Source: Mytilisepta virgata
Taxonomy: Eukaryota; Mollusca; Bivalvia; Mytilida; Mytilidae
Reading direction: 5' to 3'
DNA length: 64,000 nucleotides
NCBI GenBank assembly: GCA_028015205.1
Contig: CM051519.1
Coordinates: 42,637,979 to 42,701,978 of the forward strand
Made by a program: the position numbers and the translations under genes. Shown piece by piece: positions 24,401-35,632 of this stretch (positions are counted from its first letter, which is position 1; each line of letters opens with the position of its first letter). The notes under the pieces are model-generated. The model was not told where the DNA came from and did no database searches. It saw only the letters and a list, made by a program, of their open reading frames with translations.

Positions 24401-24960
24401 GAAAGTTAGTGATGAGAGTACCAATAAAAATAAGTCGAATTTTTATCCTTTGTAAATGAGAGTTTATTTAATGGAAAAGTGACACCACTAAGTTTTTTGA
24501 ACAATTATACAATGATGCTTTTAGGAAACATTTAGGACACTTTATTTACATTTCAGCACTATTTCAACATTCATATTAAGTAAGTTAAAATTCAGGAAAC
24601 AATGTAAAGTTGAAATCACACAGTAACATATATCTGGGTTAGACTAAATTAGAATAAACTATCAGTACCAAAAAAAAACACCAAAAACAGTCCCATTGTA
24701 AAATATCAAATGATGAAATGTAGCTTGCATTCTAACTTAATGCCACATCATTACAACTAACGGTCTAACTTATACTTATAAACATGGACGTTCAAATCTA
24801 TATAACGCTTATGATGAAAAACTTCCTCAGTAAGACCAGCCGCCAAACCGCAATAAATTTTTTTTTCAAGATTTGGCTAAAAGTTAATGAAACATAATGT
24901 TGATACTGGACTGTATGAAAAATTAAAATCTGTTAGTTCAACTACTAGGCTTACCCTTGA
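21421..24960. other. AT-rich stretch, no recognised gene
   Basis: Only short open frames occur (for example 22104-22310 and 23473-23664, minus strand), none with a recognisable motif or splice context. No tandem array or terminal-repeat element was seen. Confidence 0.4.
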
Positions 24961-24964
24961 TGCA

Positions 24965-25340
24965 AGGTAATAATTGAGACTTGCCTGTGTTTCTTGTAGG
25001 AAATTTGACGATTTCAAATGTAGTATTTCAATATGTAATCAAGGTATTTCTCGCTTACCTTTATTAGCCTTGAATGTGAAAAATATTCTAGAGAATTGTG
25101 GATTTTCATATGCACAGAATATTTTATCAGTGACAATTGGTTGTATAATGTATTAAAATTAAATCTAATTGATCAATTTAAACAGTCATGGAACGATATC
25201 GTACAAAATATATCAAAAACATTAAACTACAGATTATACAAAGACACTCTACGTTTTGAAAAGTTTTTTAACATATTAGATGACAAAGACAATGTAACTC
25301 TTTCCAGATGTAGAACACTTATTAACAATAAATAATAAAT
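24965..25340 (+). pseudogene. LINE ORF2 fragment, frameshifted
   Basis: The open frame at 24974-25156 (ending NVKNILENCGFSYA...) passes by a frameshift near 25120 into a second frame at 25096-25335, which reads LIDQFKQSWNDIVQN, LNYRLYKDTLRFEKFF. This 'LIDxFxxxWN...' block is the linker between the RT and the C-terminal zinc tail in the LINE family at 1640-2445. Neither the RT core nor the tail is intact. Confidence 0.6.
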
Positions 25341-25925
25341 TACCCATCGAAAGATAATGATAGAATGCTTTAGCCTAAATCAATAACCAACACTTTACAA
25401 TTCTATCTTCATTTTAGCATGAAGCATCACCTGGTTTATTCACATGTATTCTACTCTTCAATGATATAGTGTTAAGTGTCCATTTAAAAAAATAGTTGTT
25501 ATAATTTGGATAATGAATATATAGAACTTAAGGAAAAAGAAATGCAGTACGTTAAACTAAACTTAAATAAAGTTCATTGTTTAATACCTTGTAATCTTTG
25601 TTTCGTCAAAAATATTAAAAAAAAGAATTGATTTTAACAAACAGAAGATATCAGATTCAAGTCATGTTGATACAGTAAAAGTGTTGAACACAATACATAA
25701 AGTATGTAACAAAAAGTCCATTTATACTATTGCTGTTCTGCATCATCAGAACCTAACATTTAGATAATGTCCTGTGTTGTATATGTAATATAAAAATTAA
25801 GGACTTTGACTCGGCCAATACGTTATATATATACCTTGAAAAACTCGAACAACGTCCTCGGTCGATGTCACGTTCTCAGGGCCATATACAACGCATTGAC
25901 CTCAGCAAAAGGCCACTCTATATAT
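25341..25925. other. Gap without recognised features
   Basis: AT-rich. The first ~250 bp may be decayed continuation of the LINE fragment upstream. Nothing else is supported. Confidence 0.3.
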
Positions 25926-26104
25926 ATATATATACGTCTACTGTAATAACCAACGTTCGAACTTACTAGATGTTGGACCGATAATAAATTAACGATAAAA
26001 TGCAAACAGAAAATAAATAAACGTCTAAAAAGTTGCAAAACAACATCAAAATAAAACAAATAAATAAAACAAATAAAATTTTGAATTATAAAAATAATAA
26101 TAAA
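25926..26104 (-). repeat. Penelope-like pseudo-LTR fragment
   Basis: The block ACGTCTAAAAAGTTGC followed by AACATCAAAATAAA (26021 on) recurs at 52610 and 53381, where it belongs to the 5' pseudo-LTR of a Penelope-like element on the minus strand. Here it directly abuts the 3' end of another Penelope-like copy (26105). An (AT)n tract lies at 25918-25934. Confidence 0.6.
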
Positions 26105-26314
26105 TGTAAATATAATTAAAAAAATACGGGTTAATAATCCTTAAGGTAGAGACTTATGTTAGAGAATTATAACATCATAACAAATGAAAAAGTACACGAA
26201 AAAAATAAAACACTTAGAAATAACAATAAAAAATAGGAGTATTCAATTTCTGTATAAATTGGCAAATAAATTTATTTCTCTTTATTTATTCCCCTTTGGA
26301 TATAAGGTGCCTAG

Positions 26315-26587
26315 TTATTTTATCCAGAAGCTTTCTCTTGTCTGCCTTTCTTGATCACTCCAATTCAAATTTTGTTCTATAATAGAAACTTTCATTTTAC
26401 CAAAGTCGCCAGGATTGTGTTCAGTCGACCGAAAGTGCTGGCTGACTGGTAGAAAGTCTTTCTTTGTTAGGTCACTTCTAACACCGTTCATTCTTTTGTT
26501 GAAAGCTTGATTACCTTCTCCAATGTAGTACAGATTACAAATCCCATACTCCAGCATGTAGATCACGTTGCTTGATATGCAGTTCAC
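26315..26587 (-). pseudogene. GIY-YIG endonuclease domain of the Penelope-like element
   Basis: The 90-codon frame holds NVIYMLEYGICNLYYIGEG, the GIY...YIG pair in Penelope-like form, then FNKRMNGVRSDL (catalytic Arg region), FLPVSQHFRSTEHN and RQTRESFWIK. In intact elements this domain nicks target DNA to prime reverse transcription. It ends at a stop near 26315, shortly before the element's 3' end. Confidence 0.8.
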
Positions 26588-27177
26588 AGTGCAACATATT
26601 TTGTAATCTTTGGCAGTTGTGTGACTTTTAAAGCTCTGTGTACATATATCTGGTAGAAAGTATTACATCTTTTGTCTAAACAAGCCTGACATTGGCCAGT
26701 TGATGAAGTCATCTTGCTAGTGATATCGGCTCGTACAAGAATGTCTTTCAGGCTTTTCAGTCGTCGGAACGCCATAACTGGGGGTTCTGGGAAAAGTCTG
26801 AAAAGGTCGGGGTGTATTTCAAAAAAAAAAATCCCGTGTGTCCTCATGGTACTAGAGACATTGTGAAGGCTAGGGTGGTATGTTGTAACGAACGGGATTC
26901 TGTTGGTGGTATCTTTTTCTTTATATTCTAAGAGATTGTCTCTACTGAAGCGGTTATTGAAACCGCCTTGTATGCGTTGGTATGTATACCCTCTATTATT
27001 AAGATGACCACGTAGTTCACCAAGACGTTGTGCTGTTTTTATAGGAGAGGAACAGATGTATTTAACTCGGAGGGCCTGGCTATATGGGATACTGTCATAG
27101 CAGTGTTTGGGATGACAAGTGCTTGGTGGCAGATATAGGTGTTTGTCATTAGGTGCGGAATAAATATCGGTGGACAT
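26584..27177 (-). pseudogene. Penelope-like RT C-terminal region and linker
   Basis: The 197-codon frame reads DKHLYLPPSTCHPKHCYDSIPY (thumb-side motif shared with other Penelope-like RTs), then LGELRGHLNNRGY, TTYHPSLHNVSS and the Cys-containing segment TGQCQACLDKRCNTF leading to the endonuclease. It follows the RT core and precedes the GIY-YIG frame with a 4-bp overlap, so the two were probably one protein before a frameshift near 26585. Confidence 0.75.
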
Positions 27178-27179
27178 TA

Positions 27180-27982
27180 CTCCGTCTTTAGTGTAGTAGT
27201 TATATAGAAGAAAGAAATTTTAGTCTTGGATATTTAAAGGGTGCATTTTATTGATGGGTGGACACTGTTTGCATGATCGACGGAGACTTTCAATTTTTCT
27301 TCAGTATCTGTCCACTTCATGTCAAAATCATCTATAAATCTATACCAAGACAATGGCTGTGTTTCCGAATATTCCAAAATTGTTGTTCTAGTTTCCCCGT
27401 AAAGATGTTAGCATACGACGGAGCCATTTGAAATTGAAATATTTGTGATTTAGGACCAATGTTAACATCTCAAATAAGCGTTCAGTAGGGAGTTCTTGAA
27501 TGGTTCGTTTTTCCGAGATTTCCTTACAAGCTAGGATGCCGTCATCGTGTGGTATGTTTTGTGTACAAGGAATTCACTTCCATGGAGACCATGTGGGTGT
27601 TATGAGGAAGAGGGTTCAAGCTTATCATCTTTTTGAGATAATCGTTGGTATTCTGTATGTAAGATGGTAAAGATTCAACATGTGGCCGAAAATGGAAATC
27701 CAAGAATTCCGGTATCTTTTCTGTTGGGTGATCGTTTGCTGAGACATTAGGTCTTCCTGGGTTATCCTTCTTGTGGATTTTAGACAGAAGATAAAATCGA
27801 CCAGCTTTAAATTTTACGGGCTTTAGATTTTCGAAGGTGTCATAATCGATGTAGCCTTTGTGATACATGTGTTGAAGGCTTGCAGTTATCATTAGCGCAA
27901 ATTCAATGGTTGGATCTGACGTCAGCTTTTGATTAAACCTAGCATCACAGAGCTGGCATTCTGCCTCTTGGATGTAGTCCAT
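27180..27982 (-). pseudogene. Penelope-like reverse transcriptase, N-terminal half and catalytic core
   Basis: The 146-codon frame 27982-27542 carries FYLLSKIHKKDNPGRPNVS, IPEFLDFHFRPHV and SMEVNSLYT, the palm motif A region of Penelope-like RTs (the usual D appears as E). The continuation at 27541-27180 is frameshifted but shows MAPSYANIFTG and the catalytic FIDDFD at 27321-27338. Function once: target-primed reverse transcription of the element RNA. At least three frame changes make it inactive. Confidence 0.8.
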
Positions 27983-28133
27983 TTTAACTACTACTCCGCG
28001 GGTTTTATTACTGTATCGTCTCTGTATATGTATCCGGGCGTTTGTTCGGTCATGAGTTGTATTTTGGATTTGGTAGCTGAATGTAATTTGGAGTTTATAA
28101 AATTTTACTAATCTTTCATTGCTTTTGCCGCTG

Positions 28134-28176
28134 GCGTGTCTGATGAAGGTAAATCCAGAAAAGCGCTTAATTCACT
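28134..28176 (+). ncRNA. Hammerhead-like motif, weak stem II
   Basis: CTGATGA at 28140-28146 and GAAA at 28158-28161 are spaced as in a hammerhead. Stem II is only GG/CC with an A/A mismatch at its base. A 1-bp stem III (A...T) and a partial stem I (GTG/CAC) can be drawn. It lies upstream of the minus-strand Penelope-like element but on the opposite strand. It may be a decayed pseudo-LTR from another copy. Confidence 0.3.
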
Positions 28177-28179
28177 TTA

Positions 28180-29505
28180 AATTTGGATTTTGAATATAAT
28201 TTTTTTTTATGAACGTATGCAACATGAGGATCAATGTCGTTCTGACATATATTCCATATTCTTTTTTTAATATATATATTTTAAATTATAACGATTTCTT
28301 TATGTATGGTTTTTTAATCGCATTTGGTCTTTATCATGTTGATTTTTTTCGGTCTACCAAATCCAAATTGAATTCGTTTTCAATGATTTGGAAACGAACG
28401 TTTTCAAATATTAAGGGCTATCATTTTTTATGTTCTAATATTAGCTCTGGTTCAAATTCTTCAGTTTTATATTTCCAACATACTGGAGCGTAAACTTTGT
28501 TTCGGCGGTAATATTGCAGAATGACACAGATATTGGACAAGCAACTGGTGAATTTATGTGACGGGATAGCAAGCTAAGAGTTCAATTTATTACACGAAGT
28601 GACTTTTAATTAAACTGGTGCCACCACTTCAACAGAAAGTCGTAAAGGAAGGAACCATTTTCAATTAAATAAGAAAAAATCTGAAATCTTACTCTCAGTT
28701 TGCATGATATACTTTATTTTCAGGATGTCGTTAATTATTTCAACATTTTTTGTGGGCTTATCGAGTAGAATGACACTGTGCAGCCATGTGTTGCTTATTA
28801 TGTGTTTTGTAAAATCCGATTTATGACTGATCCTCTAAACGCACAGGAACACATATTGAAATATACGTGAATCAGCAAATTCTCGGTAAATTTAGACTTA
28901 TCTCAAAGAAATCAGATGAAAGCAATTTAGACTGTAAAATTTCTTACATTACACTCAATTCTCTCTCTCAAAAAAAAGTTTTTATCTTTACTCCCCACAC
29001 CCCCAATTTTCGTTCTTTTTGTACATGCTATAGACCAATCTTTCATAATGAAATCCGGTGGAACCCAAGTCTTCAGTATATTGTTTTCTTTTGAATTACA
29101 GGTTTATAACCCTGTAGTTGATCATTGTCAAAATTGTGTTTAGCCTTTCTGAGCGTCAAACAAAATCGTTGCTACGATCTGCATTAGATAACTGTGGGGA
29201 ATTTTATTCCACGTATAAATATTCCACAAGAATAGATTTACACCAAACTTTGCTGGAACTTTCCTAGTGTAGCCATTTCACAATTATGATTATTTTGGCT
29301 TTTCATTGCTAACAAATGGACATCAATTTACAAAGCTTAATTTAACATTGGCACACTGTGGTGTATTGGGCCTGAGAACTTTGTTCGAAGATCTTTGAAA
29401 TGGATATCTTGTATCTCCCAATTTAGCAAAAATAATAGCTTTATGCATTTTTATTTTTTACTCAAAATTGTCAGATGGTTCTGACCTTCAATCAAGATGG
29501 CTGCG
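28180..29505. other. AT-rich stretch without supported genes
   Basis: Open frames at 28209-28493 and 28867-29094 have no recognisable content. 'caatcaagatggctgcgac' near 29490 resembles the pearl core repeat, so the last 130 bp may be a decayed fragment of that family. Confidence 0.3.
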
Positions 29506-29789
29506 ACATCGATTGATTGATTCTTTTTTTTAACGCCGTGCTGGCGATATTGCAGCCAATATCACGGCGAGAACTATATAATTAGACTCAAACTGATTAA
29601 AATTTTAAACATTATCTAAAATCAATAGACTATTTACAAATAACAGTGAAAGTAAAATAAACAGTAAAACTAATATCACAGTCGAACATCATTCAGAAAT
29701 GATATCGCAGATACGCTATTTATTTTCACAGTCCAACATCATTCAGAAATGATATCACAGATACGCTATTTATTTAACAATGTCAACAT

Positions 29790-30240
29790 ATATAAAACGC
29801 ATCCTTCGCGAAAATATCTATGACTGTGTTTCCCTTAATACCAATATGACTTGGTATCCAGGGAAAAATGATTTCTTTGCCCATTTGGACAAGTCTTTTT
29901 AAAAATGCAATAATATGGGCAATTCAAGGGTTTTTATATTTCTGACTTTCTATAGCCAATAAACATGAAAGAGAATCTGAACAAATAAGAAATTTCAGTT
30001 TTTTAGGTGTTCTGGCAAATGTTAAAGCAAGAATTATGGCTCTTGCTTCAGCAGAAAAAATGAACTGGAGGACGGAGAGTTTCTGCTTGCTGTCCATAGA
30101 CTGCAGCGGCAGCCACTTTGTCCCCGTCCTTCGATCCATCAGTATAAATAGAGCCATGAAATTCAATTGTTTTAATTTTATTTCAGCAAAATGTTGCTGA
30201 ATTAAAACTGGGTTTGTTTCGGGCTTCTGAGGTCAAATAA
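29790..30240 (-). pseudogene. LINE RNase H domain
   Basis: The frame 30166-29924 plus its readthrough shows FSAEARAIILAL (catalytic E region), FLICSDSLSCL (catalytic D) and, past a stop, PWIPSHIGIKGN...D, the closing RNase H motif. The first Asp-containing strand (usually YTDGS) is altered to FILMDRR. It would degrade RNA in RNA/DNA hybrids during retrotransposition; the stop and lost motif mean it is dead. Confidence 0.75.
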
Positions 30241-30260
30241 AAAAGTAGTAGGTTTCGGCA

Positions 30261-30878
30261 TTAGCCAAGGGGTGATTGAGGTATATTGATAGGGGCTAAT
30301 TCATCAAGGTTTATGTTAGAACCAGAAATATGTGATTTCCTCCGAAAACCAAAAGGAGGAATTTTATTTTCTTGTCCTTCAAATATATCTTCATAAAGAG
30401 GATTGAAAACACAGTCGTAGGCAGGATTTGAAGGATATGCTTTTAGCTTGGTTAGTATTATACGTAAGCATTGATAATAAACAGTATCTAAAATTTTTAT
30501 ATAGGATTTGCGAGCATATCCATATATAATGGAACCATAATCAAGTTTTAATGGTATAAGTGATCGGTATAAATTTAACAAAATCTTTTTATCAGCACCC
30601 CAGTCAGTGCTAGAAACAACTTTTAAAATATCCAATGCCTCCAGGCATTTAGCTTTAAGCATTTTGATATTGGGTAGAAATGTAAGTTTACTGTCGAAAA
30701 GTAACTCAAGGAATTTCGTTTCTTTAAATACTTTAATAGGTGTATTGTGGAGTTTGAGATCAGGGTCTGGATGTAACTTTCTTTTATTACAGAAATGCAT
30801 GCAGAGAGTTTTTGATGCGAAAAATTTAATCAATGATGTGGAGGCCCAAATGTTGACATATCTTGCATTATCTTGCAT
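30261..30878 (-). pseudogene. LINE reverse transcriptase C-terminal half
   Basis: The 205-codon frame reads FFASKTLCMHFCNKRK, KFLELLFDSKLTFLPNI, ADKKILLNLYRSLIPLKL, DYGSIIYG and YQCLRIILT, the well-conserved thumb region after the palm of I/Jockey-type RTs. Compared with relatives, the segment between ...LRIILT and NPAYDCVFNPLYE is shortened, which indicates an internal deletion. The palm with the catalytic Asp pair is not present (5' truncation). Confidence 0.75.
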
Positions 30879-31181
30879 TATACTTAAGTTAGATTTTTTT
30901 ACATTCCAATTTGACGCGATTTCCTTAATTTCATTCCTCTCAGGGAGTGCTTTAAGACCTATGTCAATGGATATTTTTTTATATTTCTTACCATTGTTGA
31001 GATAATTTAAGTGAAAAGGCTAAATAATGCATCTAGTTGAAGAAAGCTTCTTTTCAACTTCAGGGATTTTGGAGGAATAACAATAAATATTTCAAAAGTA
31101 ATTTCGTACATTATTGTGTCAAGTATATTGCAGTGCCGAAAACATCAATGCGTCATGCAGAATATTTGGAACACTAATATT

Positions 31182-31318
31182 AACACGGTGATTTATTGAC
31201 TAATACGGGATTTTATCGAGTCAATGAAATTTGTATCTGACGAGGCGAAGCCGAGTCTCCATAAAAGTTTTATTGACCCGATAAATTCCCATATTAGGTC
31301 AATAATGCATTGTGTTAT
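31182..31318. mobile_element. Foldback element with GGCGAAGCC loop
   Basis: Inverted arms (TTATTGACTAATACGGG and TTTATCG on the left; CGATAAA and CCCATATTAGGTCAATAA on the right) extend outward to AACAC/GTGTT. The loop contains GACGAGGCGAAGCCGAGTC. A second inverted pair (ATTTATCCTGATT at 31323, AATCAGGATAAA at 31466) lies just downstream. Non-coding, probably a MITE. Confidence 0.6.
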
Positions 31319-31479
31319 GAATTTATCCTGATTTGATGCTATATTTTGAATTCTTGACGTTTGAAAAAACCATTTGACTTTGATGTGAAGGGAGATATTC
31401 GCATTGACCAAACAAAATTTATTACGTCAGCGTCAGCCAATCAAATTGCGAGAAATTACCTTTAATCAGGATAAACTTA

Positions 31480-32230
31480 TGTCCAACGTTCACTTGTCGA
31501 CATGCTGCGTCCATGTCATGCTGCGCTTGGGAAACTCTTAATTTTGTTTAGAGGAATGAACAAAAGACATATAATTATATGTATATATTTCATTTTTCCT
31601 GAAATTTTGATAAAAATGTTTAATGCAACTGCATTATGAGAAAATGTGATTCTATAAAAGTAACCCTACTTTGACATATATCCGTGGATAAACCCCGGAC
31701 TTTTCTTCATTGTTCTCACGCATGACTATGAAGAAGACACCGGCCAATATTGCATCAAATTGGCCATCTAATCGAGAGTGAGTAATGAGATTGCCAGAAA
31801 TGTCATTACCCTCGGGGTGCCTGAGCTTTTCACCATCAATCCCATATTTCTGTTAAAAGATTCTGGGAAATTTTCTTTGAAGTGCATTGGTATTCATATT
31901 ACTGAAAACGATTCTTCAATAATATAAACTGAAATCAAACGCACTCCAAGCATTGTTTTAATGACTTTTTTCGGGATAACGGGATTAAAGGAACTAAAAA
32001 TGCAATTATTATTGGATGTGGGAAAATGTTTTATTCTCACCCGATTTCAATGGGATTTTTGTTCCTGGATTCCGCTCAGTGACTGCCTTCACTAAAATAT
32101 TAACATATTTCTTTCTATGTTTACCTTTTTGAAAGTAGATCTTCCATGTGTAACTGTTATCAAAATGGCTAAGAATGCATTTTAGTATATTTTAACCGGG
32201 TGCATAGCTTTATCCGATAATCCTTTATCC
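31480..32230. other. Gap without recognised features
   Basis: Ordinary AT-rich sequence; no open frame, array or terminal repeat was recognised. Confidence 0.3.
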
Positions 32231-32369
32231 CGACAGCCTACTACCTCGACAGTTCTTTGGTACGGCAGTTCAATACTCTCAAATACTGCGACAGTCCGTT
32301 GGTAGGACAGTTCTATAGTCTGACAGTTTAGTACTCGGACAGCCCAGTAGTCCGACAGTTTACTAATCG
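32231..32369 (+). repeat. Imperfect 16-bp minisatellite
   Basis: About eight units of the type CGACAGTYYANTACTC, for example CGACAGCCTACTACCT, CGACAGTTCTTTGGTA, GGACAGTTCTATAGTC, GGACAGCCCAGTAGTC. CGACAG or GGACAG starts at 16-bp steps except for one 25-bp step. No coding frame persists across it. Confidence 0.7.
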
Positions 32370-32656
32370 TGAAACATCGTCCTTTGATTTCAGCTTTCGC
32401 TCTTTATACACTAACTGGGTTTTGTTAAATACAATTGTTACCGTGTTATCATTTCCATTTGATATAGTCTGAAATCTTGTCGAGCTGAAAACAATCTTTC
32501 TGATAGAATACGAACTTTAATAGAAATATAGTGAGTCTCGAACAAATACCACATGTATTCTTAATCATATTTCTGGATAAGCACCTTCATTTTAAAAATA
32601 CGACACTTTTCTCATCAAACAGGGGTAAACATTTTCGTTTTACTGCTGTTATTTAT

Positions 32657-33166
32657 TAGTGCCCTACCGGCGAAGCCGAAGGGGGCTATATGTTTGCACT
32701 CCGCCCGCCCGTCCGTCCATTCATCAGTCCGGCAAATCAGTTTTCCGCACTTTTTTTAAGTCATGCTTGAAGATATTGATTTGATATTTGGTATATAGTT
32801 TTACTATGACTAGTTACAGATCAATTTCGAATTTCGTTCTGTTCTGTTTTTTTTTGCAGAGTTATGGTACGTGGACTTAGAAAATTCATGCAAATAATCA
32901 GTTGTCCGCAATTTGTTTTTTTCATGTTTGAAGATATTGATTTGGTGTATGCTATATAGTTTTACCATGACAAGTTACAGATCAACTTTGAATTTCGTTC
33001 CATCCGAATGATTTTTTTGCAGAGTTAGGGTTCGCGGGCTTAGAAAATTCACGCAAATAATCAGTTTTCCGCACTTTGACACTACGTCTTCGTCCGATTC
33101 ACATACTTAAGGAGTTTTCTCATAGCTCAAGCCGGTAGGGGACATTGTATTGCCCGGCAATACTTT
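32657..33166 (+). mobile_element. Second Helentron-like (HINE-type) family
   Basis: Near the 5' end CCCTACCGGC (32663) has an inverted partner GCCGGTAGGG sub-terminal at the 3' end (33131), followed by a near-perfect hairpin GTATTGCC-C-GGCAATAC (33147-33163). The core has two direct units about 161 bp apart ('gaagatattgattt' at 32769 and 32930; 'gcaaataatcagtt' bordering each). This is the same architecture as the AGCTCACCTG elements but with unrelated ends. No ORF. Confidence 0.65.
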
Positions 33167-33169
33167 CAT

Positions 33170-35535
33170 AATGCTTGTTTAATTTAAGTCAGAAGTCTAG
33201 CATTTTATTTTTTTGCGGAACACTTTTTATATTTTTTTTGCTTGTATAACTCTTTTATGTCCCAATGTTGAGCTCATTGGGAATTCATAGAAAATACCTA
33301 GACTTTATTACTGAATTTATAGTTTGATATTGCCAGAGTTGCTATATTTTAAGTACTACATTTTAATGATTTCTGAACAAAAATGAAATACCTACGGCAT
33401 GGCAACATAAAACAGGCATTTCATCTTTTAGTCATGGTCACATAATGAATCAGAATGACTTTTAAAATATCATCGAATATTGAAGAATGACAACATTTTT
33501 TCATTAATTATATAATTACAATTTAGACTCATGGCGGTAAGATATATGCCACCTATGCCTAAGACCAAAATTTCATGACACTCATTTATGCTTACGATAC
33601 AGACATATTACGTCCCAGATATTCACAAGCTATAGTAGACCAGGGTGGATGGCTAAATCACCTTGTTACGAAAACAAATTAGGACATTTACATGGCCATA
33701 AGGCCTAATTCGTTTCTGATTATGCAAGTCTCGGGTCGATACCAGGGCTGAAATTCTGCCCTCGGTCTGATACTGGAGTCTCGGGTTGATACCAGGGCTG
33801 ATATGGAAAATGCCATGTAATAATCTATAATCATCTAAAGACAATCCAAGGTGGAAACGCGTCGGCTAATTTTATTGTACTTATTTCAGATATTCGACAA
33901 ATCCAGACAAAGATACAGACAAGACACTTACAGACTCATAACTTGGAGACACGTAGTAGATTGTACGGGTAGCACTGAGTATTGGCCTGTGCACATAAGA
34001 CTGTAACATTAATTTTTAAAAAAGAACTTAACTAAGATTCGAATTTTACATGTATTTGAATTTAGTATTGTACATGCCGTTCCCAAAAATTTAGTTTATG
34101 ATTGGGCTTATAATTTTACACGATTGCATACTATCATGCTCATTATTTCTGGACTTCTTTTTTACCTATAATGTAAAGGTAGGGATTTTTTTGTATTGTG
34201 ATGGTAAATATGATTTTCTAATCTCCTTGGATTCTTCAAGTTACTTGCTGTGCTAAACAAAAGACGGAGGCTATTCAAAGATGAATAGACAATTTAATTT
34301 ATTTTAATAATTAATAATTTATTGCGACAAAATCAAGGTCTTTCATAAAGTATTGGTGTGTTTGTATTTACATTGCTGTTATGAAAATTGTTTGTTGCAC
34401 ACATTTCTTTTATGCGTCTATCTTATTTTCTAGACAATGTGGTAGCTTCTGTAGTGTCTGGTTGCATTTTAATAAGAAAAGTTCCTTGCATCATGCAGAG
34501 CCGTTTTCCCATATTTATCCTTGTGGCGCGTGACCAAAACTGTACTGGCTGGATGATGTAGTTGCTAGTGGATTGTCTGGCTAACAAAGTCCAGAACTGT
34601 ACGCCTTGTGAAAATCTGGTATATATATATTTTGCTCTTGAAAGTGGTGTCCCCTGAGTAGTTGGTTGGATCTCCTTTTCTTCATTCTCTTGCTGACTTG
34701 TCAAAAAGTTTTAACATTAAGCTCAATATCGTCTGTTATAGTTGTATTTGTAGCTATATATATAGTTGGTTGTCTTCTCCCTTTTTCTCACATTTGATTC
34801 CCATGTCCCCTATTTGTTGTTGGGTCTCTGCAGACTGTCTACATAGCAAGTACGTTCCCTTTGATGGGCCATAACAAGAAATATATTGAAATAAAAAAAA
34901 AATACATCTTTTGTCTCCCTGTTCTGATTATTGAGTGTTCTCCCCTTTTGTTATAGGTGCTCTTCACCTATATCCCGTTATCTTGGCTCCTCATTGTTGC
35001 ACCATCTCCATTTCCCTGTTGCCGTTGAAAAGCCTTTGTATTGCTTTTTCTCCTCTGTTTTTTTCCCTCCTTGTTGGGATTTTTGCTCTTCTTCCGTGTC
35101 TGATTTTAATTATTTTAGTTTATTTTTTTAGATGCTGATTATATCCTCCAAGTGGATCCGCTAAGACGGGATTCCATTCTCTTACAACCGATCGGATTCA
35201 TAATGTTTATACGAAACCTATGTAAACTTTATTCTCCCTTTTATGCGCATGGATGGATCTAAGAAGTTTTCGGTCTTTCCCCGCAGTTAAATGGGTTTCG
35301 CCAGGTCTACAATACTAACAGTAAGAAAATACAAAACCCTTTTAAATGGTTAATATGAAAATGCCTGAAATTGAAACATTTTGAAGATATATGCATCTTA
35401 AATGTCTTCCTGAAAGACGAGACCCCCTTTGATGATGTCGAACAATGGTAACTCTTTTTTTCAAATGGAGTTACCACGAGCCTGGCAATGCTGTTGATTG
35501 CGTGATTTTATTGTGATTGTGTAATGACTTAAAAG
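33170..35535. other. Gap: short duplications, no recognised gene
   Basis: A ~48-bp direct duplication ('agtctcgggt-gataccagggctg') occurs at about 33728 and 33776. A 93-codon open frame at 34423-34704 (minus) and frames at 34662-35138 (plus) are not recognised; the latter lie in pyrimidine-rich sequence. Nothing further is supported. Confidence 0.3.
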
Positions 35536-35632
35536 TCTGTTTTCAGTGAGCAGAGTCTCGCATTTTGGTCTGTTTCAGTGAGCAGAGTCTCGCATTTTGA
35601 TCTGTTTCAGTGAGCAGAGTCTCGCATTTTGG
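35536..35632 (+). repeat. Three-copy 32-bp tandem repeat
   Basis: Near-identical units containing TTTCAGTGAGCAGAGTCTCG start at about 35536, 35569 and 35601. Their near-identity suggests a recent local duplication. Confidence 0.85.

Larger units (their letters stand above)
26105..27985 (-). mobile_element. Penelope-like retroelement, broken copy (minus strand)
   Basis: A 5'-truncated Penelope-like element. Reading 5' to 3' on the minus strand: RT N-terminal half (27982-27542), RT core in several frames (27541-27180), RT thumb/linker (27177-26584), GIY-YIG endonuclease (26587-26315), then a 3' end (26310-26105) that is about 90% identical by eye to 55230-55492. The fingers, catalytic core and endonuclease are all visible but separated by frameshifts and stops. 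A second copy lies at 55230-57207. Confidence 0.8.
29506..31010 (-). mobile_element. RNase H-bearing LINE, 5'-truncated (minus strand)
   Basis: The 3' portion of a non-LTR retrotransposon of the type that ends ORF2 with an RNase H domain (I/Jockey-like; clade not resolved). Order on the minus strand: RT thumb (30878-30261), RNase H (30240-29790), 3' UTR with a 50-bp direct duplication (29676-29725 and 29726-29775), a terminal hairpin (CGCCGT...ACGGCG, enclosing GATATTG...CAATATC, 29534-29569), and an AATC-repeat tail at 29510-29525. Confidence 0.75.

Noticed and set aside
25868..26059. 63-codon minus-strand frame containing IYIYI
   Set aside because: It is read through pseudo-LTR sequence and an (AT)n tract; the same frame is not kept at the other pseudo-LTR copies.
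34423..35138. 93-codon minus-strand frame and pyrimidine-rich plus-strand frames
   Set aside because: No recognisable motifs, and the plus-strand frames are low-complexity translations.
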